Shown piece by piece: positions 17,048-25,299 of a stretch of DNA of 64,000 nt. The DNA comes from Natronorubrum daqingense (GTDB taxonomy: Archaea; Halobacteriota; Halobacteria; Halobacteriales; Natrialbaceae), in assembly GCF_001971705.1 (NCBI RefSeq), contig NZ_CP019327.1, positions 3,286,001-3,350,000 on the forward strand, read 5' to 3'. The position numbers were made by a program, and so were the translations under genes. A model generated the notes under the pieces. That model was given only the letters and a program-made list of their open reading frames with translations. It did no database searches and was not told the origin of the DNA. Every line of letters begins with the position of its first letter. The first letter of the stretch is position 1.

Positions 17048-18046
17048 ATGGAGACGCGTAAGATCCAGGTGACCGGCGGCTCGACGTACACGGTGTCGCT
17101 TCCGAAATCGTGGGCGACCGAACACGGAATCTCCAGCGGATCGACCGTCGAACTCTATCCGGAAGACGAGACGTTGCTTGTCACTCCACAGCGAGATGGC
17201 AACCATCAGGAAGGAACGCTCGAGATCGGCGCTCTCGAGGACGAACAGCTCGTCAGAGCCGTTTTTACGATGTACGTCAGCGGCTTCGACAGTATCCGCC
17301 TCGAGGCGGGTCGGATCACGACCGATCAGCGACGGGCGATTCGTAACGCCGTGCAGGGATTGATCGGTGTCGAAGTCGTCGAGGAGGACACACACTGCGT
17401 CGTCGTCCAGGACTTACTCGACTCGTCGGAGCTCTCGATCGTCAACGCCGTCTCCCGAATGCGCCTGATTGCAACCTCGATGCTCGAGGATGCGATCACC
17501 GCACTCGTCGAGAACGACGACGACATCGCTCGCGACGTGATCGACCGTGACGACGATGTCGACCGACTCTTCCTCGTCGTCTCGCGAATTTTCCGGGCCA
17601 CGCTTCGCTCGCCCCGCGCCGCCGAAGGGCTCGGCGTCTCTCGCGAGGAGTGTTTCGACTTCCACTCGAGCGCCCGCCAACTCGAACGCGTCGCCGATCA
17701 CGCCGTCAAGATCGCTCAACTTGCCCGCCGACTCGAGGCGATTCCAGCGCGCGTCGCCGACGGGTTGTTAGCGCTTCATACGGACACCGAAACGATTCTC
17801 GAGCAGTCGATGGACGCCCTCTTCGCCGAGGATGGTGACAAGGCGACTCGACTCGGCAACCGGGTGCTCGAATCCGTCCTCGAGGTCGACGAACATACGC
17901 GGGCGATCGACGATCTGCTTCGTGAACTCGACTCGGTAGAGGCACAGTCACTCGGGTTGATCCTCGATTCGCTCTCTCGGAGCGCCGACTACGGTGGAAA
18001 TATTGCGGAAACGGCGTTGCAGAAGGCTGCTCCTCGGCCTAACTGA
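17048..18046 (+). CDS. Phosphate regulator: AbrB-like DNA-binding plus PhoU domain
   Basis: This 332-aa protein begins with a SpoVT/AbrB-type swapped-hairpin domain (METRKIQVTGGSTYTVSLPK, then WATEHGISSGSTVELYPED). From about residue 110 it continues with two PhoU repeats (RLIATSMLEDAITALVENDD; ARQLERVADHAVKIAQLARR). Such AbrB-PhoU fusions are common in archaea beside pst operons and are thought to sense phosphate status and bind DNA directly. Here it is divergent from pstS, with a 440-bp shared control region, so it probably regulates pstSCAB-phoU and itself. The alkaline phosphatase gene lies 197 nt downstream and may be part of the same regulon. Confidence 0.9.
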   Translation: METRKIQVTGGSTYTVSLPKSWATEHGISSGSTVELYPEDETLLVTPQRDGNHQEGTLEIGALEDEQLVRAVFTMYVSGFDSIRLEAGRITTDQRRAIRNAVQGLIGVEVVEEDTHCVVVQDLLDSSELSIVNAVSRMRLIATSMLEDAITALVENDDDIARDVIDRDDDVDRLFLVVSRIFRATLRSPRAAEGLGVSREECFDFHSSARQLERVADHAVKIAQLARRLEAIPARVADGLLALHTDTETILEQSMDALFAEDGDKATRLGNRVLESVLEVDEHTRAIDDLLRELDSVEAQSLGLILDSLSRSADYGGNIAETALQKAAPRPN

Positions 18047-18243
18047 TGCACCCCGGTTTTTAATCCACGATCCGACTCGAGGCACGCCTCGTAGCGCGTT
18101 CCTTTCGCAGTCGTCCCTCTACACGTTGCTAACAGATGCCGTGATCGAGAAATGGGTCCGTCGATAGAGGTCACTATAGCGTAATTTACGTCGACATACA
18201 TCTATTATAAACATTCAGTTATCGAACGGTAAACACTCGCTTA

Positions 18244-19680
18244 ATGTCCCAAACACAGGACAGTTCAGCGGAGACGAGTACGACGAAACGACGAACGTTC
18301 ATGGCCGGACTGGGTGCCCTCGCCGGATCGGGAGCGCTGGGTCAGACGACGAGTGCACGTGAGTCAGGGTCGAACGGAACCACCGGTCGAAGGCGAAACG
18401 TTATTCTCACGATCCCGGATGGTGGGAGTCGAACGCACGACACCGCAGCGCGGTACTTGCGGGCATACGAGAACGACGCGAGTGCGTTCCCCGCGAATAT
18501 CGAGGACGTCGAACTCGGAATCGACCGTGCAGAGTACGTCGGGTCGATGTCGACGTACCCCGACGATCCCGAGCAGTTGATCACCGATTCGGGTGCGGCG
18601 GCCACCGCGATGGCGACGGGCCAGAAGAGCTACACCGGCGCGATCAGCGTCGATCACGACGGGCGGCCGATCGAAACGATCCTCGAGCGGGCGAGCGACG
18701 CCGGCTACGCGACGGGGCTCGTGACGACGACGCAGATGACCCACGCGACGCCTGCCGCGTTCGCAGCCCACGTCGAGGATCGCGGCCAGCAAGCGGATAT
18801 CGCGTGTCAGTACGTCCGTCAAAGTGACGTCGACGTGTTTATGGGCGGCGACCGGTCGCACTTTCGCGCCGAGGAACGCGACGACGGCGCGGATCTGATC
18901 GGCGAAGCACGAGACCGGGGCTATCAGTATCTCGAAACGGCGTCGGATCTCGAGTCGGTCGACGACGGGAAGGTGCTCGGCTTGTTCAGCGAAACAGGAC
19001 ACTTCGAGTACGCTGTCGACAGACAGGCCGACGACGAAAACACGCAACCGGGCCTCCCGACGATGACCGAAGCGGCGATCGACGTCCTCGAGGCCCGATC
19101 GGAGCAGGGATTCTTCCTGCTGGTCGAAGGTGGCCGAATCGACCACGCGGGACACGCAAACGACCCCGCGATGCTCCCCGAGCAACTCGAACACGACGAG
19201 GCTGTCGAGGTCGCGATGGACTACGCTGGTGACGGATCCGGACAGGGGAACGGTCGAGGCCCGACGGACACGCTCGTCGTCAACGTCGCAGACCACGAGA
19301 CCGGCGGGCTCGTACTCGGACGAGACTCCTACGACATGAACTGGGAGTACATCGCCGAGCAATCGCTCACGCAGGAACGGCTCGCATCGGAACTCGAGGA
19401 CGCGAGTTCGCAGTCGGCGCTCGCGTCGACGCTCGAGGATCACACTGGCATCGACGACCTCTCCGAAGACGATCTGGCTGAACTCGAGGCCGATCCGTCT
19501 GCGATCGAGGGTCGTGATAGCGTCGTCAACCGCCGTGCCGGCCTGGCGTGGGGATCCGACGCGCACACCGCGACGGACGTTCCGATCTACGCGAAGGGCG
19601 ACAACGCGGCGTACTTCGGCGGCCACCACGAGAACGACGACCTCTTCGCAGGGCTCGAGGCGGCCCTCGGGCTTCGGTGA
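18244..19680 (+). CDS. Secreted alkaline phosphatase (PhoA superfamily)
   Basis: This 478-aa protein has a Tat leader (TTKRRTFMAGLGALAGSGALG, read as KRRTFMAGLGALAG) and an alkaline-phosphatase core. The nucleophile motif DSGAAATAMATG is at about residue 115-126 (Ser116). Metal ligands sit in FLLVEGGRIDHAGHAND and VNVADHETGG, and a last His near WGSDAHTATDVPIYAKG. The first metal motif reads NVILTIPDGGS where most relatives have IGDGMG. It releases phosphate from organic esters outside the cell, feeding the Pst importer encoded just upstream. A TATA-like attataaac (18204-18212) lies about 35 nt before the ATG. Confidence 0.93.
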   Translation: MSQTQDSSAETSTTKRRTFMAGLGALAGSGALGQTTSARESGSNGTTGRRRNVILTIPDGGSRTHDTAARYLRAYENDASAFPANIEDVELGIDRAEYVGSMSTYPDDPEQLITDSGAAATAMATGQKSYTGAISVDHDGRPIETILERASDAGYATGLVTTTQMTHATPAAFAAHVEDRGQQADIACQYVRQSDVDVFMGGDRSHFRAEERDDGADLIGEARDRGYQYLETASDLESVDDGKVLGLFSETGHFEYAVDRQADDENTQPGLPTMTEAAIDVLEARSEQGFFLLVEGGRIDHAGHANDPAMLPEQLEHDEAVEVAMDYAGDGSGQGNGRGPTDTLVVNVADHETGGLVLGRDSYDMNWEYIAEQSLTQERLASELEDASSQSALASTLEDHTGIDDLSEDDLAELEADPSAIEGRDSVVNRRAGLAWGSDAHTATDVPIYAKGDNAAYFGGHHENDDLFAGLEAALGLR

Positions 19681-19684
19681 GTGG

Positions 19685-19716
19685 CGAGCGTCGAAAGCGC
19701 CGAGCGTCGAAAGCGC
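19685..19716. repeat. Two 16-bp tandem repeats after the phosphatase gene
   Basis: The unit CGAGCGTCGAAAGCGC occurs twice in tandem (19685-19700, 19701-19716), followed by a partial third copy. It lies 4 nt beyond the alkaline phosphatase stop, in the 213-bp space before the convergent arsC gene. No secondary-structure role is obvious. Confidence 0.7.
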
Positions 19717-19893
19717 CGAGCGTTGATCTGCCATCATCCCTCATCTTTCGTCACCTCCTCAAACGACGAGTGTCTGCACTTTTCGACGGCCTCGAGTCAC
19801 GCGTCAGGCGGCAGAATACGTGTCGACGTCAGCCCGGACAGCCGATTATCCGTCCTCGCGCACCGTCCCGTCGTCGCCCTCGTGTGACGACAA

Positions 19894-20334
19894 TCACTCG
19901 TTCTCGAGGCGAGACTCGAGGTCCTCGAACAGCGCCGTCACTTGGTCCTCAACCGTCTCGCGAATCTCGCGCACCGTCCCGAACTCCTCGCCGTGGGGGT
20001 CGTCTAGCGCCCAATCGCGGACCTCGACTGACCGCTCGGCGTCCAGTTCGAGCGTCGAACAGCCCATCGTCGCGACGACATCGCACGCGGCCAACTCCTC
20101 GCTTGAAATCGCTCGAGGCATTCTGCCGGACAGATCGACCCCGATCTCGTTCATCGCCTCGACGACGACCGGGTGGACCTCGTTCGCGGGGTGGGTGCCG
20201 CCGGTGACGATTTCGACGCGCTCCGCCCAGTCGCGTCGGTCTCGTTCCCGCTCGGCGAACGCGGCGGCCATCTGGCTTCGACCGGCGTTCTGGACGCAGA
20301 CGAACCCGAGTCGAACGGGTGCGTCGGTGGTCAT
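19894..20334 (-). CDS. arsC: Low-molecular-weight phosphatase / arsenate reductase (ArsC, Wzb type)
   Basis: This 146-aa protein has the P-loop CVQNAGRSQMAAAF near its N-terminus (CxxNxxRS, catalytic Cys) and a C-terminal 'VRDWALDDPHGEEFGTVREI' (split: VRDWALDDPHGEE, FGTVREI), where the acid-catalyst Asp of the family lies. Such proteins are thioredoxin-type arsenate reductases or tyrosine phosphatases. Because the gene overlaps by 4 nt the upstream ArsR-type regulator gene, arsenate reduction is the likelier role. No arsenite exporter (acr3/arsB) is seen nearby. Confidence 0.85.
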   Translation of the reverse strand: MTTDAPVRLGFVCVQNAGRSQMAAAFAERERDRRDWAERVEIVTGGTHPANEVHPVVVEAMNEIGVDLSGRMPRAISSEELAACDVVATMGCSTLELDAERSVEVRDWALDDPHGEEFGTVREIRETVEDQVTALFEDLESRLENE

Positions 20335-20726
20335 CGGCGATCACCTCGAGTCGCGTCGAGCGCTTCGAGTAGCCGTTCGGCTCGATCGGTGGCGCGGTAA
20401 TAGCGCCAGGTCCCCTCCTTGCGTCGCGAGACGAGTCCCGCGTCGGTGAGATCCGACAGCGCGTGACTGACGGCGCTGTCGCCCACGTCGACCAGCGGTG
20501 TAATCTCACAGACGCAGAGATCACTCTCGGCGGCCACGAGCAACCGAACGAGTCGGTGTCTGGTCTCGTCGCCGAGCGTCGAGAGCGCGGCGAGGTCGGA
20601 CGTCGACGCAGTGGGAACGGCGTCGACGAGGGACTCGAGTTCGGCCAACCGGTCGGTGACGTCCGCGTCACAACAATCGTCGAGTTCGTCCTCGAGGAGC
20701 CGGCGGAGACGATCGGTCTGTGACAT
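20331..20726 (-). CDS. ArsR-family winged-helix repressor
   Basis: This 131-aa regulator has a winged helix at about residues 42-115 (LAALSTLGDETRHRLVRLLV ... DSAVSHALSDLTDAGLVSRR). In the middle 'SDLCVCEITPLV' is the ArsR ELCVCDL-type motif, with a CxC metalloid-binding pair. The N-terminus also contains a CC pair (ELDDCCDAD). It probably represses its own operon with arsC until arsenite or antimonite binds the cysteines. A perfect 15-bp palindrome lies directly upstream (20730-20744). Confidence 0.92.
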   Translation of the reverse strand: MSQTDRLRRLLEDELDDCCDADVTDRLAELESLVDAVPTASTSDLAALSTLGDETRHRLVRLLVAAESDLCVCEITPLVDVGDSAVSHALSDLTDAGLVSRRKEGTWRYYRATDRAERLLEALDATRGDRR

Positions 20727-20729
20727 TTG

Positions 20730-20744
20730 TCATTCAATGAATGA
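20730..20744. promoter_or_regulatory. Likely ArsR operator: perfect 15-bp palindrome
   Basis: TCATTCA-A-TGAATGA is a perfect dyad whose near edge is 4 nt upstream of the arsR ATG. A further half site ATTCAT follows at 20751-20756. The sequence resembles known ArsR/SmtB operators, which carry ATTCA-type half sites, and its position would block transcription of the leaderless arsR-arsC message. Confidence 0.65.
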
Positions 20745-20908
20745 ACAACCATTCATATATGTGCTTCGTTGCTCAGAACACACGATTAGCTGATTTCACG
20801 AAATCAGCCGGACGACACTATCCCTACCGCTTCTCGAGGGTGGCCCGATCGGACAGCCCGTGCTCGAGTTCCGCGCGCTTTTTCCCGTTGGCACCCCTCA
20901 GAACGGGC

Positions 20909-21937
20909 GTGAGCGAGTTCGCGTTCGAACTCGAGTTGTGCGCCCACCTCGAGACTCGCCGCGAGGGAGTCCTCGCCCGGCAACTCGGCACGAGCGTCGC
21001 GAATCCCGGCGGCCGAATCCTCGACGTCGTCTGCGTCGAGCCGGGTCCCGAATTCGAGGATCGAATTGCCCTCTCGAGTGCGACGATTCCGGATGCAGCG
21101 ATCGAGGCCGACGTCGGGACGGGCCGCGCTCGGTACTGGAAAGACGCCTTCGACTGCCACCCCGAGCGGGCCGAACGCGCCCTCGAGCGGGCGTGCGACG
21201 TCGGTTTCTTCGAACGCGAACGCCGAAACGGCCGCGAGTACGTCAGGCAGGTCGCCCGCTATCCCGACTGGTACAACCGTCTCGTCGGCATCGAGAATAA
21301 ACCGGATCTTGGGCGACCGGGCGACCTCGAGGCCCAGTTGCGAACCGACGTGAGTCTCGCACTGGTCGACGAGATCATCCTCGCGACGGAGAGTTACGTG
21401 ACGCGCGCCCACCTGAATCGAATTCCAGAGGAGGTCGGCGTCTGGCGGGTCCACCGCGAGGAGTCGGTGCACGCCGACGAGGTGGCCGCTGATGAGACGA
21501 CCGTCGACGGGTCGACTCTCGAGGTCGAAGTGCTCCGAGAACCCGACCAGCTTCCCGTCTCAGAGCCTGGGATCGAACCGCTCGAGTTCTTTCCCGGTCG
21601 CACCGATATCGCCGTCGTCGATCCAGAAGCGAAGGCTCGCCAGCGCCGTCGCGTCGCCGAACGCGCCTATGGCAAGGGCTGGCGAACCTTCGATATTCCC
21701 GAGTGCGGGTCCTGCGAGCTGGATGCTGCGGGCGACCTCACGCTGCCTCGATGTGCGTGGAACGGCCGCCTCGTCGATGCGAACACGGAGTGTGGCCCGT
21801 CGTGTCCGGGGTACGATCCGGAAACGGACTCGCTTCCGACAGTCGACCTCGAGGCCGAGCGTGATCGTCGAACGCCGTGGGAGGCGAATCCGGACGGCAA
21901 ACGCCGCCAGCAGTCGGGATTGGACCAATTCGGCTGA
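20909..21937 (+). CDS. Haloarchaeal conserved protein, DUF5787-like
   Basis: This 342-aa soluble protein starts with GTG (VSEFAFELELCAHLE); the frame upstream is uncharacteristic. A distinctive feature is the C-terminal cysteine set: CGSCELD, LPRCAWNGRL and CGPSCPGYD, which could bind zinc or an iron-sulfur cluster. The first half has 'PGGRILDVVCVEPGPEFEDR' (split PGGRILDVVCVEP, GPEFEDR) and 'WYNRLVGIENKPDLG', where the D...ENK arrangement resembles a PD-(D/E)xK nuclease core. I believe it is the DUF5787 group of haloarchaea, function unassigned. A nuclease role is my inference and not established. Confidence 0.75.
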   Translation: MSEFAFELELCAHLETRREGVLARQLGTSVANPGGRILDVVCVEPGPEFEDRIALSSATIPDAAIEADVGTGRARYWKDAFDCHPERAERALERACDVGFFERERRNGREYVRQVARYPDWYNRLVGIENKPDLGRPGDLEAQLRTDVSLALVDEIILATESYVTRAHLNRIPEEVGVWRVHREESVHADEVAADETTVDGSTLEVEVLREPDQLPVSEPGIEPLEFFPGRTDIAVVDPEAKARQRRRVAERAYGKGWRTFDIPECGSCELDAAGDLTLPRCAWNGRLVDANTECGPSCPGYDPETDSLPTVDLEAERDRRTPWEANPDGKRRQQSGLDQFG

Positions 21938-22139
21938 GAATGCAGCGGCTGTGGCTCACTCTCAGGTCGGACGAACGCGTGGGGTGAGTGGACTCGTGTA
22001 ACAGTAGTTGGTAATGCGGTTTCGTTATTCAGTGTGGAGCGTGAAACTCGCGCTCAGTATAGTTGCTGTACTTACTGTTTGTCAGGTAGTCATAGAGGGC
22101 TACGAACCGTTCCATGACGCTCTCTCGTATCCCTCAGTG

Positions 22140-22418
22140 TTAGCTCTTCAGCCATTTGTAAAGTCGTATAATTCCGAACAGACCGAAGATGACCCACATC
22201 ACCGAAATAAGCACTGCGATTATAACAGCAAAATAAACCCGCCTTTCTGCACCAGACACAGTATTCCAATCAAAAATGCCAAACATATCCCATAAACCAA
22301 TCCAATTGCTACCGAGAATGATTGCGGTAAAAACAAATACCAGCAATATCCGGTTTCGGATACGTCGTTTAATGTTCTCCGTAAGTGATTCCTCTTCCAT
22401 TAGCGATACATGACTCAT
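22140..22418 (-). CDS. Small two-helix membrane protein in an AT-rich patch
   Basis: This 92-aa protein has two clear transmembrane helices (ILLVFVFTAIILGSNWIG, about residues 24-41; VYFAVIIAVLISVMWVIFG, about residues 61-79). Between and around them are charged ends (KRRIRNR and RLYKWLKS). Base use is far more AT-rich than the neighbours and Ile and Lys are common, so the gene may be recently acquired. The start may instead be the ATG at 22400 (MEEESLTEN). A TATA-like tattttag sits upstream. No family recognised. Confidence 0.55.
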   Translation of the reverse strand: MSHVSLMEEESLTENIKRRIRNRILLVFVFTAIILGSNWIGLWDMFGIFDWNTVSGAERRVYFAVIIAVLISVMWVIFGLFGIIRLYKWLKS

Positions 22419-22560
22419 ATATTTTAGTTATCTTTGTAGGTTTCGCTCATAGAATACGCTCAGTTCGCACGTGTAGTTACCGATTCACCTGTTTCAGTTT
22501 CAGGTGCGAGACTGAATAACGAAATCGCGCTACTATCTACTGGTAACATTGTCGTTCGCG

Positions 22561-23661
22561 TCAGCCTCGCGGTGCGTCGATTGCCGGCAGCGTGAACGTA
22601 AACGTCGAACCATCGCCGGGTTCGGACTCGACCCAGATCCGGCCGCCGTGGCGTTCGACGATGCGTTTACAGAGTGCCAGTCCGATCCCGGTCCCCTCGT
22701 ATTCGTCGTGACTGTGGAGGCGCTGGAAGACCTCGAAAATCCGTTCTTGGTCGTCGGGGTCGATGCCGATTCCGTCGTCGATCACCGATATTTGCCACTC
22801 GGCCCCCGATCGTTCGGCTTCGACGGCGACCGTCGGTTGATCGTCGCCGCTGTACTCGATCGCATTCGACAGCAGGTTCTGAAACAACTGCCGCAACTGG
22901 TCGGGATCTCCCTCGACGCGAGGGAGCGAATCGCTCGTGATCGTCGCCTCGTGTTCGTTGATCTTCATCTGCAAGTCGGCGCGAACGTCCTCGAGTACGT
23001 CGTTCAGGTCCGTCTCCGTCAACTGTCCTCCTTCGGTGTCGATCCGTGAGTACTCGAGTAATCCGTCGATCATGCCTCGCATTCGGTCTGCGCCGTCGAT
23101 AGCGAATTCGATGAACTCGTCGACCTCTTCGTCGAGTTCGTTTCCGTATCGCTGCTCGATAAGCTGGAGGTAACTCGAGATCATCCGAAGCGGCTCTTGG
23201 AGGTCGTGTGAGGCCGCGTAGGCGAATTGCTCGAGGGACTTGTTCGACTCTTTGAGTTGGGTGATGTAGTGGCGAAGCTCGAGCGACTGTTGTCGTCGCG
23301 TGAGTAGGGTATCCAGTCGCCGAAAGAGGACGGGTGGGTCGATCGGTGCGTCGACGATTTCGTTGACGAGCAGCGGTGGCTCGCGCTCTCCCGGGTTCGC
23401 CAATGTGAGCTGACGCGAACTGTCTTCCCGGCGAATCACGACCACGGGACAGAACACGGGGTAGTTCTGTTCGACTCGCTCGAGGAGGTCTGAGTGGTGG
23501 TCGGGGAACGTGTGATCGTCGACGAGATAGCAATCGGCGTCCGTGACCGATTGGTCGGTGATGACGTCGTAGTGCCCGGAGAGGAGTTCGCGGACTGCAG
23601 CGCGGTTTCCGTCCTCACCGACGAGCAACTGAATCGTTTGTTGGCGGTCACTCGAGTTCAT
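22561..23661 (-). CDS. Sensor histidine kinase with divergent receiver-like N-terminus
   Basis: This 366-aa cytosolic kinase has a receiver-like first 120 residues (CYLVDDHTFPDH, where the phospho-acceptor motif would be) and then a short coiled linker. HisKA with the H-box FAYAASHDLQEPLRM (His at about residue 152) follows. HATPase_c then has N-box NLLSNAIEY, G1 DDGIGI, F-box 'RIFEVFQRLH' and G2 GTGIGLAL. There are no membrane helices. It probably relays signals from a membrane or soluble sensor. The KaiC-like gene ends 40 nt upstream on the same strand, so the two may form a signalling pair. Confidence 0.92.
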   Translation of the reverse strand: MNSSDRQQTIQLLVGEDGNRAAVRELLSGHYDVITDQSVTDADCYLVDDHTFPDHHSDLLERVEQNYPVFCPVVVIRREDSSRQLTLANPGEREPPLLVNEIVDAPIDPPVLFRRLDTLLTRRQQSLELRHYITQLKESNKSLEQFAYAASHDLQEPLRMISSYLQLIEQRYGNELDEEVDEFIEFAIDGADRMRGMIDGLLEYSRIDTEGGQLTETDLNDVLEDVRADLQMKINEHEATITSDSLPRVEGDPDQLRQLFQNLLSNAIEYSGDDQPTVAVEAERSGAEWQISVIDDGIGIDPDDQERIFEVFQRLHSHDEYEGTGIGLALCKRIVERHGGRIWVESEPGDGSTFTFTLPAIDAPRG

Positions 23662-23700
23662 ACGTGTTGGGCGGCATACTGGGGGAATGTCGGAGTCGAT

Positions 23701-25173
23701 TCATTCGCGTTGGAACTGATCTGGCGATTCGCTGGCTCGTGGTGACCCTTGGAGGATTCCGTAGAGGCCGGTCAGCGGTTCGCCGACGTGGATTCCGTTG
23801 GGGGTGATCGAGAACTCGCGCAGACTCTGTTCGAAGCCGCCGGTTCGCTTTTTCAGTACGCCGACGACTTTCTGGAGGCTCCCGTCCATCTCGACGTAAC
23901 TGAGGAACACGAGGTTGTCTGCGACGTAGCTGATGTTCCCACTCGTCGCCCGGGAAATACCCGTGATTTCGGAAATTTCGTTCGTAATGACGACGGTTAC
24001 GCCGCGACTTTTGAGATAACGCGTCAGTGCGAGGAGTTTCCGCAAGAGCTCGTTCTTGTCGCCTTGGAGCGTGATGGTGTAGCCGTCGATCCCGTCGATC
24101 AGGACGATGTCCGTCTCCTGCTGGCTGACTTGCTGTTTGACTATGTGTGCGAACTCTTCGGCCGAGATGGCGAGTGGCTCGACTTCGGTGACCTCGACCA
24201 TCCCATCATCTCGAAGCGACGTGACGGGCATATCGATCGATTCCGAGCGGTATTCGTACGTTTGGTGGTTCTCCTCGAAGAGATACACCGCCGATCGGAG
24301 GTCGTTCTCGGCTGCCTGACACAGCAACTGCGTTGCCATCGACGTCTTCCCCGTACCGGAGGGCCCGCTGATGAACGTCACGGTTTGCTCGTCGAATCCG
24401 CCGCCGATGAGTTCGTCGAGCTCGTCGATGCCAAACCGAAGTTGGTCCGGATCGAAGGGATGATCGTATTGTTCTGGAACCAGCGTCGGGAAGACTTGGA
24501 TACCCTCGCCTCGAATTTCCATCCCGTGGTCGCCTTCCATCTGGCCGAGTGCCCGGTGTTTCGCGACCTGAATGCGCCGGCCACCGTCCCCTCGAGTAAC
24601 CCTGACGATCCCGTCACTCAACGAGCGGACCTCTGTATCGTACTCCTGTTTTTGTGACGACGTCGCGGTGGCGATGACGGTGACCTCCCGTTGTTTGAGA
24701 AACCGCATGAATGCGAGGATGCGCTTTCGAAACTGGTGGTCGTTCGCCTCGACGTAGCGCAGTTGCGTAATCGGATCGACGACCACTCGATCGGGATCAA
24801 TTTCTCGGATCGCCTCGTGAATATCTTGGGTGTACCGGTCGCGTTCGATGTCACTCGGATTGACCAGGTCGTACGAGTAGTCCTCGACGAAGAAGTCCGA
24901 GTCCGGGCCTAAATCGAGAAACTCAGCGTCGGTGATATCGATACCGAGCGCTTCGCCGTTCGCCAGGATTTCCTCGTGGGACTCCTCACCGTGGATGAAC
25001 AACACCGTCTCGTCGTTCTCGAGGCCCTTCTCGAGAAAGTGCATACCGAGGAGCGTCTTTCCGGTCCCCGGTTGTCCCTGAATGAGATACAGTCGACCGG
25101 TGACGAGCCCGCCGCGGAGTATCGTGTCTAATCCGTCGACTCCGCTGCTTATCGAGGAAACGCGTGCTCCCAT
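23701..25173 (-). CDS. KaiC-like double-domain ATPase
   Basis: This 490-aa protein has two RecA/KaiC domains, each with a Walker A: GQPGTGKT (about residues 33-40) and GPSGTGKT (about 270-277). Matching catalytic glutamates and Walker B strands follow (DRVVVDPITQL; DIVLIDGIDGY). The N-terminus (SISSGVDGLDTILRGGLV) is typical of haloarchaeal KaiC-like regulators, which lack the KaiA/KaiB clock partners. Here it precedes a histidine kinase gene, an arrangement that suggests an ATP- or redox-sensing signalling role. I took the ATG at 25173 rather than the GTG 12 nt upstream. Confidence 0.92.
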   Translation of the reverse strand: MGARVSSISSGVDGLDTILRGGLVTGRLYLIQGQPGTGKTLLGMHFLEKGLENDETVLFIHGEESHEEILANGEALGIDITDAEFLDLGPDSDFFVEDYSYDLVNPSDIERDRYTQDIHEAIREIDPDRVVVDPITQLRYVEANDHQFRKRILAFMRFLKQREVTVIATATSSQKQEYDTEVRSLSDGIVRVTRGDGGRRIQVAKHRALGQMEGDHGMEIRGEGIQVFPTLVPEQYDHPFDPDQLRFGIDELDELIGGGFDEQTVTFISGPSGTGKTSMATQLLCQAAENDLRSAVYLFEENHQTYEYRSESIDMPVTSLRDDGMVEVTEVEPLAISAEEFAHIVKQQVSQQETDIVLIDGIDGYTITLQGDKNELLRKLLALTRYLKSRGVTVVITNEISEITGISRATSGNISYVADNLVFLSYVEMDGSLQKVVGVLKKRTGGFEQSLREFSITPNGIHVGEPLTGLYGILQGSPRASESPDQFQRE

Positions 25174-25299
25174 GTCCGTCCACACGTAATTGACGGGTAT
25201 GAATCAACCTATCGCTAGCGAGACTGATAGCTGTCTCGGCGTTCACTGCGACGAGGTTAGTCCGTGTCTATGGGCCGTCGACGGTATCTCGATTAGCTG

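Noticed and set aside
16565-17395. Frames on both strands across the pstS upstream region
   Set aside because: Composition is not coding-like, and real promoters with TATA boxes occupy the region.
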